Assembly: GCA_022510885.1 (NCBI GenBank)
Contig: JAFLSP010000107.1
Span: 1-6,059, forward strand
Length of the DNA stretch: 6,059 nucleotides
From: Treponema sp.
GTDB taxonomy: Bacteria > Spirochaetota > Spirochaetia > Treponematales > Treponemataceae
Reading direction: 5' to 3'
In this document: positions 1 through 5,359 of the stretch, piece after piece
Position numbering within the stretch: the first letter of the stretch is position 1
Layout of the letters: every line of letters begins with the position of its first letter
Program-made: the position numbers and the translations under genes
The notes under the pieces: model-generated
What the model was told of the DNA's origin: nothing
The model's database searches: none
Seen by the model: the letters and a program-made list of their open reading frames with translations, nothing else

Positions 1-63
1 AATATCGGTTTAGTTCATCGCCCTCTCAAGGCGGAGAGACGGGTTCGACTCCCGTAGGAGCTA
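1..63 (+). tRNA. tRNA-Glu (anticodon CTC), 5' end cut off by the window edge
   Basis: Decodes GAG glutamate codons. The anticodon arm is TCGCC / loop CTCTCAA / GGCGG (18-34), which puts the anticodon CTC at 25-27 after the invariant T. The T arm is ACGGG / TTCGACT / CCCGT (39-55), followed by the 3' acceptor strand AGGAGCT (56-62) and discriminator A63. The variable loop has four bases (AGAG, 35-38), as in E. coli tRNA-Glu. The D arm fits if base 1 is tRNA position 11: AAT (1-3) pairs with GTT (13-15), with one T-G wobble, and GG at 7-8 is the conserved pair 18-19. The first ten bases, including the 5' acceptor strand, therefore lie outside the window. CCA is not encoded. Position 15 is T rather than the usual purine, and position 48 is G. 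Confidence 0.88.
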
Positions 64-94
64 GGTCTTTCTTCTTTTTCTGTACGTTGTTGCC
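64..94 (+). other. Pyrimidine-rich spacer between tRNA-Glu and the first lipoprotein gene
   Basis: Thirty-one bases separate the mature tRNA end from the ATG at 95. Bases 66-81 are all C or T, dominated by T. There is no purine-rich Shine-Dalgarno sequence before the ATG, and I see no recognisable promoter or free-standing hairpin. The simplest reading is that the message is co-transcribed with the tRNA and released by tRNA 3' processing, leaving a short U-rich leader. The T-run could instead act as a weak pausing site after the tRNA. Both readings are inference. Confidence 0.45.
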
Positions 95-1315
95 ATGAGA
101 AATCCGTGTCGTGTTCTGTTCGGTCTCTTCTTTGCGGCGCTCGCGCTGTGCGCCTCGTGCCGGCGTTCGGGCGTGGTGGCGTCGGTCGGCGAGGAGCGGC
201 TGTTCGCGCTCAAGTACGGCAGTTTTGAGGACGAGCTTGACCTGTTCAGCCTGTCGCGGGCGGGCGCGGTGCGCACGTACATGGCGATGCGCGACGGCTT
301 TTTCTATATCGCCAACGGCGAGGCGCGGAAAATCATGGAGCTGAACTCCTACGGCGACCTGCTCACGCTGTACTACAACGACGAGGCGGGCGGCGCGCCG
401 TCCTTTGCGAGCGACAACGCGGAGAACGCTACCCGGAAGGCGGTGGCGTACCCGTTCAGCACGCTCGGGCCGATTGCGGTGGACGGGCGCAAGTACCTGT
501 ACGCCGTGGACACGCTGCCCCCCGAGCGGCACGAGACGGACGAGAAGGAGCGGCTTGCGCTGCGCTCCGTCGTGCTGCGCTTTGCCGCCGACGGCTCGTT
601 CGTGGACTACCTGGGGCAGCAGGGGCCGGGCGGCACGCCGTTCCCGTTCGTGCGCGCGCTCTATGCCACGGCCGCCAACGAGCTGGTGGCGGTCTGCGTC
701 ACGAACGGCGGCTTTGCGGTCTACTGGTTCGGCGAGGACGGTTTTTTGCGCTACAGCGTTCCCGTCACGGCGGCGGCTGTTCCCAATCCGTACAAAGAGG
801 GCGCGGAGGATGCGGTCTATGTCTCCGTGGAGAACGTCGTCCCCGACCTGCTTGCGCACCGGCTCTACCTGAAAGTCGATTATTTTGCCAACACGCTCGA
901 CCCCGCGCTCAAGGTGCAGTCCGGCGTGGAGTACCAGCACACGCTGCTGTACCCGCTTGACTTGGACACGGGACGGTACGACGCGCCGCTTGAGATTCCC
1001 GCCTACGAGGACACGGTGTCCGAGGGGCTGGGCACGGAATCCCGCCAGCTGCCCTACGACTTTTTGGGCGTGACCGAGAGCGGCTGGTTTTTCTTTTCCG
1101 TTCCCACGGAGCGGGGCTTTGCGGTGCAGATGGTGCAGCCGAACGGGCAGCGCATCCTGCGGCGGACGCTCGGCGTGAACCACGGCGACATCCTGTACTA
1201 CGCGATGCATCTTGACGAGGAGGGCATCCTGAGCGCGCTGTTCGTCAAGCGGGACGAGGCGGAAGTGGACTGGTGGCGCACGGACAGCCTTATCGATGCG
1301 TTCCTGAAAAACTAG
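95..1315 (+). CDS. Predicted lipoprotein, beta-propeller-like, possibly LIC_12708 family
   Basis: A 406-residue exported lipoprotein of unknown function. The N-terminus has Arg residues, a hydrophobic stretch (about 7-18) and a lipobox-like LCASC ending at Cys22. Leu falls at -4 and Cys at -3, the relaxed form common in spirochaetes. Cys22 would be lipidated and the rest would sit in the periplasm or on the outer membrane. The mature part holds repeated units of a hydrophobic strand, a turn with an Asp/Asn-x-x-Gly motif and a second strand (NSYGDL near 84, AADGSF near 164, GEDGFL near 213, QPNGQR near 349), as in beta-propeller folds. From memory, the size and pattern resemble the spirochaetal family called LIC_12708; I cannot confirm this. 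ATG at 95 is the only usable start: an in-frame TAG lies at 62-64 and later Met codons would lose the signal peptide. It has no Shine-Dalgarno site. It heads a five-gene operon directly after tRNA-Glu. Confidence 0.85.
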   Translation: MRNPCRVLFGLFFAALALCASCRRSGVVASVGEERLFALKYGSFEDELDLFSLSRAGAVRTYMAMRDGFFYIANGEARKIMELNSYGDLLTLYYNDEAGGAPSFASDNAENATRKAVAYPFSTLGPIAVDGRKYLYAVDTLPPERHETDEKERLALRSVVLRFAADGSFVDYLGQQGPGGTPFPFVRALYATAANELVAVCVTNGGFAVYWFGEDGFLRYSVPVTAAAVPNPYKEGAEDAVYVSVENVVPDLLAHRLYLKVDYFANTLDPALKVQSGVEYQHTLLYPLDLDTGRYDAPLEIPAYEDTVSEGLGTESRQLPYDFLGVTESGWFFFSVPTERGFAVQMVQPNGQRILRRTLGVNHGDILYYAMHLDEEGILSALFVKRDEAEVDWWRTDSLIDAFLKN

Positions 1316-1328
1316 CGGGGGGCTTGCG

Positions 1329-1892
1329 ATGGATTTTTCGGAGATTGACGAGGGGCATCCGGAGGGCGAGGATGCGATGGTCTTCCATTATAACCGCGCG
1401 CGCCGTCTTGCCCACGCGCCGAAAATCGTGCAGGACTACTACAGCGGCAGGATGCACGTTGGTCCCCGGGGGATTTTCAAGTCGCTCGTCGCCACGCGCG
1501 CCAACCGCTGCATGCTGTTCTCGGTCGTCATCTGCGCGGCGGCGCTGGTGTTCATGTGGCATTTCGGGCCGCGCAAGGACCGCGGCACCGTCCACGCCGT
1601 TCCCGTCGCGCTGACGGCGTTCTCGTACATGGACACGGTGTACACCGACCTCGCGCTCGACGACGCGACGGCAAAGTACGACGAGCGGCAGCCGGTTCCC
1701 GTCTCCGCGGAATTCTCGTTCTTCAACACGGACGGGCAGCTGGTGCGGAGCGAGAAAATCAGTGCCAAATATGACGGAACGCAGCAAAAACTGGCGACAA
1801 CGCTGACGGATTATGATATACTGGAGGTGCGTGTCGCGTTCCGCATTGCGGACGAGGAGGGGGCGCTTTCCGCAAAGGTCTCGCGCCGCTAG
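1329..1892 (+). CDS. Bitopic membrane protein with exported beta-rich domain, function unknown
   Basis: A 187-residue protein I do not recognise by function. Residues 1-60 are cytoplasmic and acidic at the start (DFSEIDEGHPEGED). They turn basic towards the membrane, with the segment RLAHAPKIVQDYYSGR at 26-41 looking like a conserved motif. One transmembrane helix spans about 61-78 (MLFSVVICAAALVFMW). The positive inside flank (TRANR) and lack of a cleavage site suggest an inner-membrane anchor with residues 80-187 outside. That part alternates short hydrophobic strands and polar turns (VPVSAEFSFFNTDGQLV, then ILEVRVAFRI) and could be an Ig-like beta sandwich. This fold guess is weak. A G-run at 1317-1322 lies upstream of the ATG at 1329, 13 bases after the preceding stop. 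Its place between a lipoprotein and a polytopic membrane protein suggests an envelope role. Confidence 0.85.
   Translation: MDFSEIDEGHPEGEDAMVFHYNRARRLAHAPKIVQDYYSGRMHVGPRGIFKSLVATRANRCMLFSVVICAAALVFMWHFGPRKDRGTVHAVPVALTAFSYMDTVYTDLALDDATAKYDERQPVPVSAEFSFFNTDGQLVRSEKISAKYDGTQQKLATTLTDYDILEVRVAFRIADEEGALSAKVSRR
1794..1822 (+). promoter_or_regulatory. Possible internal sigma-70-like promoter within the bitopic protein gene
   Basis: GCGACA (1794-1799, 4 of 6 matches to TTGACA) is followed after 17 bases by TATACT (1817-1822, 5 of 6 matches to TATAAT). It lies in a locally AT-richer stretch (about 1765-1825) of an otherwise GC-rich gene. It would start RNA near 1829 and serve the four-helix membrane protein, the Nudix gene and the SH3-like lipoprotein. 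The same -10 hexamer appears in the coaX promoter candidate. Chance occurrence inside coding sequence is quite possible. Confidence 0.3.
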
Positions 1893-1913
1893 GCGGGGGA
1901 AGGGGGATACCGT

Positions 1914-2393
1914 ATGTTGCAGTTTTATTTTTTGGCGGTTCTGCTCAACGTGGTGGCGGGGCTGATTTTGGTCTATGCCGAGGATTACGTCAAGGGCACG
2001 CCGCTCGCGGCGGGCGGCGATGGCTTGGACGACCTGGACGAGGCGGCGGAGCCTGCCGCCGAGGGCAAAAAGCCGTTCGCGCGCGATTCGTTCATGAACG
2101 ACGGGCTGTTCCGGCTCGTCATCGGCGTTCTCGCGGTCTTTTCGGGCGTGCTGCTGCTCCTCTCGCCCATTCAGAACGACACGCCCGTGGTGGGCGACCT
2201 CGTTCCCGCGCTCGCCTGTATCCTCGGCGGCGCGGCGCTGCTCCTTGAGTTCTACGCGAACAAGCTTTCTACGGAAATCGCCCTGCCGTTCTTCTTGCAG
2301 AGCGTGCTGGTGACGGGGCGGCGGTATCTCGGCGTGTTCTGCATCGTCGCGGGGGTCGTGCACTTCGTGTTCCCGCGCGTCATGCTGCTGTAG
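1914..2393 (+). CDS. Four-helix integral membrane protein, function unknown
   Basis: A 159-residue, very hydrophobic protein with four predicted membrane helices: about 3-21, 65-84, 92-113 and 137-155. The first loop (22-63) is long, acidic in the middle (GDGLDDLDEAAEPAAE) and then basic (GKKPFARDSF). The N-terminus has no cleavable signal, so helix 1 probably stays as an anchor. Apart from the loop there are few charged residues and no obvious catalytic or transport motif. I do not recognise a family. ATG at 1914 is preceded by a strong Shine-Dalgarno run (AAGGGGGA near 1900-1907) with about 6-7 bases of spacing, which supports this start. The gene follows the bitopic protein after 21 bases and precedes the Nudix gene by 9. 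It may form a membrane complex with the bitopic protein upstream; that is inference from gene order only. Confidence 0.85.
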   Translation: MLQFYFLAVLLNVVAGLILVYAEDYVKGTPLAAGGDGLDDLDEAAEPAAEGKKPFARDSFMNDGLFRLVIGVLAVFSGVLLLLSPIQNDTPVVGDLVPALACILGGAALLLEFYANKLSTEIALPFFLQSVLVTGRRYLGVFCIVAGVVHFVFPRVMLL

Positions 2394-2402
2394 GGGGCGG
2401 GG

Positions 2403-2837
2403 ATGGCTCGCACTTCAATCGCGTGCATCGTCTTTGACGGCAAGAAGGTGCTGATTGCGCACCGCAAGGCGACGGGGCAGATGGGAAACCGCTGGGAATT
2501 CCCCGGCGGCAAGGTGGAGGACGGCGAGGACGAGCGGGAGGGGCTTGTCCGCGAGTTTGCGGAGGAATTCGGCGTGACGGTGCGCGCAGGCGAGCTGATT
2601 GCGTCGGCGCAGTTCAAGCACAACGGCGAGGTGCGCGACCTGCATGCCTACCGCGTCTTCGTGCCGCACAACGGCATGGAAGAGAAGTATGCGCTCACCG
2701 AGCACACCGAGTACCGCTGGGCGGAGATGGCGGAAATCCCCGAGCTTCCCTTTGTGGACAGCGATATGCTCATCTATCCGCAGGTGGTCAAGTACCTTGC
2801 GGGCATCCTCCCCGACGAAGAGCCGAAGAAGCGATGA
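2403..2837 (+). CDS. Nudix hydrolase, MutT-like (possible 8-oxo-dGTP diphosphatase)
   Basis: A 144-residue cytoplasmic Nudix hydrolase, close to the usual single-domain MutT length. The Nudix box G-x5-E-x7-R-E-U-x-E-E-x-G-U is complete: Gly36, Glu42, Arg50-Glu51, Glu54-Glu55, Gly57 and Val58, with the glutamates expected to bind Mg2+. It is preceded by RWEFPGGK (30-37), the segment typical of MutT-type enzymes that remove 8-oxo-dGTP from the nucleotide pool. The middle (RDLHAYRVFVP) and the late segment EYRWAEMAEIPELPF (103-117) match the usual beta strand and 'W-x-x-x-x-E-L-x-x-x-P' region. The exact substrate cannot be read from sequence; other NTPs or nucleotide sugars remain possible. ATG at 2403 lies 9 bases after the previous stop, behind a G-rich run at 2394-2402. 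Its last four bases (ATGA) overlap the next start, which implies translational coupling. It is the odd cytoplasmic member of an envelope operon. Confidence 0.93.
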   Translation: MARTSIACIVFDGKKVLIAHRKATGQMGNRWEFPGGKVEDGEDEREGLVREFAEEFGVTVRAGELIASAQFKHNGEVRDLHAYRVFVPHNGMEEKYALTEHTEYRWAEMAEIPELPFVDSDMLIYPQVVKYLAGILPDEEPKKR

Positions 2838-3193
2838 GGCGTTTTCTGTGCGCGCTTGCGCTGTGCGCGGGGCTGTGTTCCTGCGTCCGGCAGAATGTTC
2901 CCGTGCAGTTCGACCGTTCCGACCCGCTCGCGCTTAATCCCGAAATCCGCTGGGCGGTCGTCACCGACCCGTATGCGGCGTGCTACGCGGACGCGGGCTA
3001 CGGCGCGGCGGTCGCGGGGCATTTCCGCAGGGGCGCAATCCTGCAAATCATCGGGGAGCGCACGGTCGGCGGCGACAACGGGCGCGAGACGTGGTATGCC
3101 TTTGAGGAGGGCTGGCTTCCGCAGGGCGCGGTCGCCGTCTACGCGAACAAGATGCGCGCGCAGACGGCGGTAAAGGAACTGGGAGTCCGTTAG
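2834..3193 (+). CDS. Small lipoprotein with SH3-like domain
   Basis: A 119-residue predicted lipoprotein. The signal is MRRF, then a hydrophobic stretch rich in Ala, Leu and Cys, then the lipobox LCSC with Cys17 as the acylated residue. Cys is also present at 6, 11 and 15, unusually many for a signal peptide. The mature 102 residues contain a segment starting near 40 (AVVTDPYAACYADAGYG). It is followed by RRGAILQIIGERTV (65-78) and WYAFEEGWLPQGAVAVY (88-104). This order, with a 'G-x-x-hydrophobic' strand and a late 'x-GW(L/V)' strand, is typical of bacterial SH3-like domains, which often bind peptidoglycan or other envelope ligands. The SH3 call is from pattern only. The start overlaps the Nudix stop by four bases. 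The TAG stop (3191-3193) overlaps the convergent hisS stop. It is probably the last gene of the operon that begins at 95. Confidence 0.85.
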   Translation: MRRFLCALALCAGLCSCVRQNVPVQFDRSDPLALNPEIRWAVVTDPYAACYADAGYGAAVAGHFRRGAILQIIGERTVGGDNGRETWYAFEEGWLPQGAVAVYANKMRAQTAVKELGVR

Positions 3194-4506
3194 CGCGCCG
3201 CGCCGCGCGTTTCGTGTATCGTCCGCGCGGCTTCTGCCAGGGTGCAGGTGCGCTGTTCGCGCGTCGTCAGGTCCTTGAGCGTCAGCGTGTCCGCGTTCGC
3301 CTCGTCCGTGCCGATGAGAATGCCCCACCGTATGCCCTTTGCCTCCGCGACGGCGTACTGCTGCGCGAGTTTCTTCGCGTCGGGAAAGACTTCCACGCTG
3401 ATTCCTTGTTCGCGCAGCGCGCGTGCGACGCTCTGGTAGTGGATGGCGAGGCTGCCGTCAAGGCAGAAAATCTCCGCGTCAAGGTAGCTGCCCTTGCGCG
3501 CGGTCTTTCCCAGCTGCGCAAGGCCTGCAATCAGGCGGTCAAGTCCGATGGACGCGCCCACGCCGGGCACTTTGTTCTTCATGTACAGTCCCGCCAGGTT
3601 GTCGTAGCGGCCGCCGGAGCAGACCGAGCCGATGGACGGCAGGTCGTTCAGGAAGGTCTCGTAGACGATGCCGGTGTAGTAGTCAAGCCCGCGCGTGATG
3701 GAGGGGTCGAGCACGTAGGTCGCCGCGATGCCGGCGGCCTCCATCATGGCGCGGATGTCGCGCAGCCGCCGCGTGTCGTCCGCCGCGCCGCCCGCCATTT
3801 CTTCCATGAGGGCGAGCGTGCCGTCGAAGTCCGCGCCGCCCTCTATGTAGGCGAGGATGCGCCCGGCGGTCTCCGCGCTCCCCGTGCAGGCGGTCAGCTC
3901 CGCGCGCACCTCGTCGGTGCCGACCTTGGCGAGCTTATCGACGGTACGCAGGATGTCCTCGCTCTTTTCCGCGGTGCCGAGCCGCGCGAGGAAGCGGTTG
4001 AAGATGCCGCGGTGGTTGACGCGAATCGTGACGTTCTCCGCGCCGACGGCGGCGAGCGCGCTTTTCATCACGTGCAGGATTTCGAAGTCCGCCGCCGCGC
4101 TGTCCGAGCCGACCGTATCGATGTCGCACTGGACGAACTCGCGGTAGCGTCCCGCCTGCGGCTTCTCCCCGCGCCACACCTTGGCGATGTGGTAGCGCTT
4201 GAAGGGGAAATACAGCTCGCTCTCGTGCTCCGCGGTGAAGCGCGCGAAAGGGATGGTCAGGTCGAAGCGCATCGCCACGTTGCGGCCGCCCTTGTCCTCA
4301 AAGCGGAAGACCTGCTTCTCGGTCTCGCCGTTGCTCTTGCGCAGCAGGATGTCCGTGTATTCGAGGACGGGCGTGTCAATCGGCACGAAGCCGAACGAGC
4401 GGTACACCCGCGTGATTTTCTCCGTCAGGTCGGCGCGCTCGATTTCCGCATCCGGCAGGAAATCCCTGAATCCTTTGAGAACTCTCGGTTGAATCAACTG
4501 TGCCAT
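3190..4506 (-). CDS. hisS: Histidyl-tRNA synthetase, eukaryote/archaea-like form
   Basis: Class II synthetase that charges tRNA-His with histidine in the cytoplasm. At 438 residues it is full length. The N-terminus has the typical KGFRDFLP (11-18). Motif 1 lies around DTPVLEYTDILLRKS (44-58). DLTIPFAR (82-89) is in the ATP/histidine site. Motif 2 is KRYHIAKVWRGEKPQAGR (103-120) with catalytic Arg112. The histidine-specific signatures are TRGLDYYTG (271-279, Arg272) and SGGRYDNL (298-305). Motif 3 is GVGASIGLDRLI (315-326, Arg324). The C-terminal ~100 residues are the anticodon-binding domain. The motif 2 wording (KRYHIAKV, then REFVQCDID) matches eukaryotic and archaeal HisRS better than the E. 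coli form with MFRHERPQ. The start is fixed by the conserved N-terminus, yet no Shine-Dalgarno site lies within 30 bases before the ATG. The TAA stop shares bases with the stop of the opposing lipoprotein gene. It diverges from coaX across 34 bases. Confidence 0.98.
   Translation of the reverse strand: MAQLIQPRVLKGFRDFLPDAEIERADLTEKITRVYRSFGFVPIDTPVLEYTDILLRKSNGETEKQVFRFEDKGGRNVAMRFDLTIPFARFTAEHESELYFPFKRYHIAKVWRGEKPQAGRYREFVQCDIDTVGSDSAAADFEILHVMKSALAAVGAENVTIRVNHRGIFNRFLARLGTAEKSEDILRTVDKLAKVGTDEVRAELTACTGSAETAGRILAYIEGGADFDGTLALMEEMAGGAADDTRRLRDIRAMMEAAGIAATYVLDPSITRGLDYYTGIVYETFLNDLPSIGSVCSGGRYDNLAGLYMKNKVPGVGASIGLDRLIAGLAQLGKTARKGSYLDAEIFCLDGSLAIHYQSVARALREQGISVEVFPDAKKLAQQYAVAEAKGIRWGILIGTDEANADTLTLKDLTTREQRTCTLAEAARTIHETRGAAR
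3192..3211 (+). terminator. Possible weak hairpin terminator at the operon/hisS junction
   Basis: AGCGCGC (3192-3198) can pair with GCGCGTT (3205-3211) around a six-base loop CGCGCC, giving a GC-rich stem of about 7 bp including one G-U pair. Only a short T-poor tail follows (TCGTGT), so it is at best a weak intrinsic terminator for the + strand operon. It lies inside the last codons of hisS. GC-rich coding sequence often folds like this by chance. Confidence 0.25.
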
Positions 4507-4517
4507 AGCGATATACT
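4489..4517 (+). promoter_or_regulatory. Predicted sigma-70-like promoter for coaX
   Basis: TTGAAT (4489-4494) and TATACT (4512-4517) are spaced by 17 bases and match the consensus in 4 and 5 of 6 positions. The start point would be near 4524, giving coaX a leader of about 17 bases that carries its Shine-Dalgarno site (4526-4532). The -35 box lies inside the first codons of hisS and within the perfect inverted repeat GTTGAATCAAC (4488-4498). Its -10 box nearly coincides with the one proposed for hisS on the other strand, so the two polymerases should compete. Confidence 0.65.
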
Positions 4518-4541
4518 AGCAGAAAAAGGGGATTTGGACAA
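4513..4541 (-). promoter_or_regulatory. Predicted sigma-70-like promoter for hisS, leaderless or nearly so
   Basis: Read on the minus strand, TTGTCC (4541-4536) and TAGTAT (4518-4513) are separated by 17 bases, each matching 4 of 6 consensus positions. The start point would fall at about 4506, the A of the hisS ATG. This fits the lack of any Shine-Dalgarno site ahead of hisS. It is weaker than the coaX promoter on the other strand, with which it shares the -10 region. Confidence 0.42.
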
Positions 4542-5356
4542 TGTTGTTGGCGATAGACATCGGGAACACGAACGTGGTGGCGGCGCTCTTTGCGGCGGAC
4601 GGAGACGTGACGCGCACGGCGGAGGTGCTGCACGAGTGGCGCATCAGCACGGACGCGCGGCGCACGGGCGACGAGTACCACGCGCTGTTCGCGATGATGC
4701 TCCGCGCCGCCGGCATCGACACGAAGCGCATCCGGCGCGTGGCGGTCAGTTCGGTCGTGCCCGCGCTGGTGGGGACCTTCATCACGGTCTCGCGCGCGCT
4801 CACGGGGGAGATGCCGCTCTTTGTGGGCAAGGATTTGTATCCCAAGCTGCCCGTCGCGTTCCCCCCGCCCGCCGAGCACGAGCTGGGCGCGGATTTGCTG
4901 TGCAACGCGGTGGAGGCGTGGTGCCGCTTCCGCACGGCCGCCATCGTGGTGGACTTCGGCACCGCGCTCACGTTCACGACGGTTGACCAGTCGGGCAGGG
5001 TGCAGGGCGTGGCGATTGCCCCCGGACTGGGGACGGCAATCCGCTCGCTTTCGGCGAACACGGCGCAGCTGCCGCTCGTGGAACTGAAAGCCCCGCCCAC
5101 CAGCCTCGGCGCGACCACGGCAGAATGCATCCAGGCGGGCGTGATTCTGGGCTACAAGGGCATGGTTGAGTACATGATTGCGCGCACCAAGTCCGACCTG
5201 CACGCGCGGACGGGCGTCGCCGAAAGCGACATCCACGTGGTGGCGACCGGCGGCCTGAACAGCGTCCTCCAGCCGATTGTGGACTGCTTCGAGGACTTCG
5301 ACCGCACGCTGACCTTGCAGGGGCTGCGCCGCGTCGCGCTCTTTGCGGCAGGCTGA
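4541..5356 (+). CDS. coaX: Type III pantothenate kinase
   Basis: Phosphorylates pantothenate to 4'-phosphopantothenate with ATP, the first step of coenzyme A synthesis in the cytoplasm. At 271 residues it has the usual CoaX length. It carries the ASKHA-fold markers: DIGNTN (6-11, phosphate 1 loop), SSVVP (70-74), ELGADLLCNAV (114-124) with the expected catalytic Asp118, VVDFGTALTF (136-145, phosphate 2), IAPGL (159-163) and VVATGGLN (233-240, adenosine loop). In many CoaX enzymes the Asp is followed by Arg (GADR or GIDR); here it is Leu119. ATG at 4541 is backed by a strong Shine-Dalgarno AAGGGGA (4526-4532) with 8 bases of spacing. A good promoter lies just upstream, partly within the divergent hisS. 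The acetyltransferase gene follows after 3 bases. No type I or II pantothenate kinase is visible in the window. Confidence 0.96.
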   Translation: MLLAIDIGNTNVVAALFAADGDVTRTAEVLHEWRISTDARRTGDEYHALFAMMLRAAGIDTKRIRRVAVSSVVPALVGTFITVSRALTGEMPLFVGKDLYPKLPVAFPPPAEHELGADLLCNAVEAWCRFRTAAIVVDFGTALTFTTVDQSGRVQGVAIAPGLGTAIRSLSANTAQLPLVELKAPPTSLGATTAECIQAGVILGYKGMVEYMIARTKSDLHARTGVAESDIHVVATGGLNSVLQPIVDCFEDFDRTLTLQGLRRVALFAAG

Positions 5357-5359
5357 GGC

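Noticed and set aside
26..1210. 394-residue open frame on the - strand opposite the first lipoprotein gene
   Set aside because: It runs through the tRNA at its 3' end, is Arg/His/Val-rich and has no domain; the + strand frame has a signal peptide and lipobox.
1290..2363. 357-residue open frame on the - strand opposite the two membrane protein genes
   Set aside because: Shadow frame; the + strand genes have Shine-Dalgarno sites, operon spacing and clean transmembrane helices.
3857..4147. Ser/Ala-rich + strand frame inside hisS resembling an exported protein
   Set aside because: Lies wholly within conserved hisS codons and has no ribosome site.
3214..4986. 590-residue open frame on the + strand antisense to hisS and running into coaX
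   Set aside because: It is the mirror of hisS codons in GC-rich DNA, rich in Arg, Ala, Val and His with no recognisable motif, while hisS and coaX carry full family signatures.
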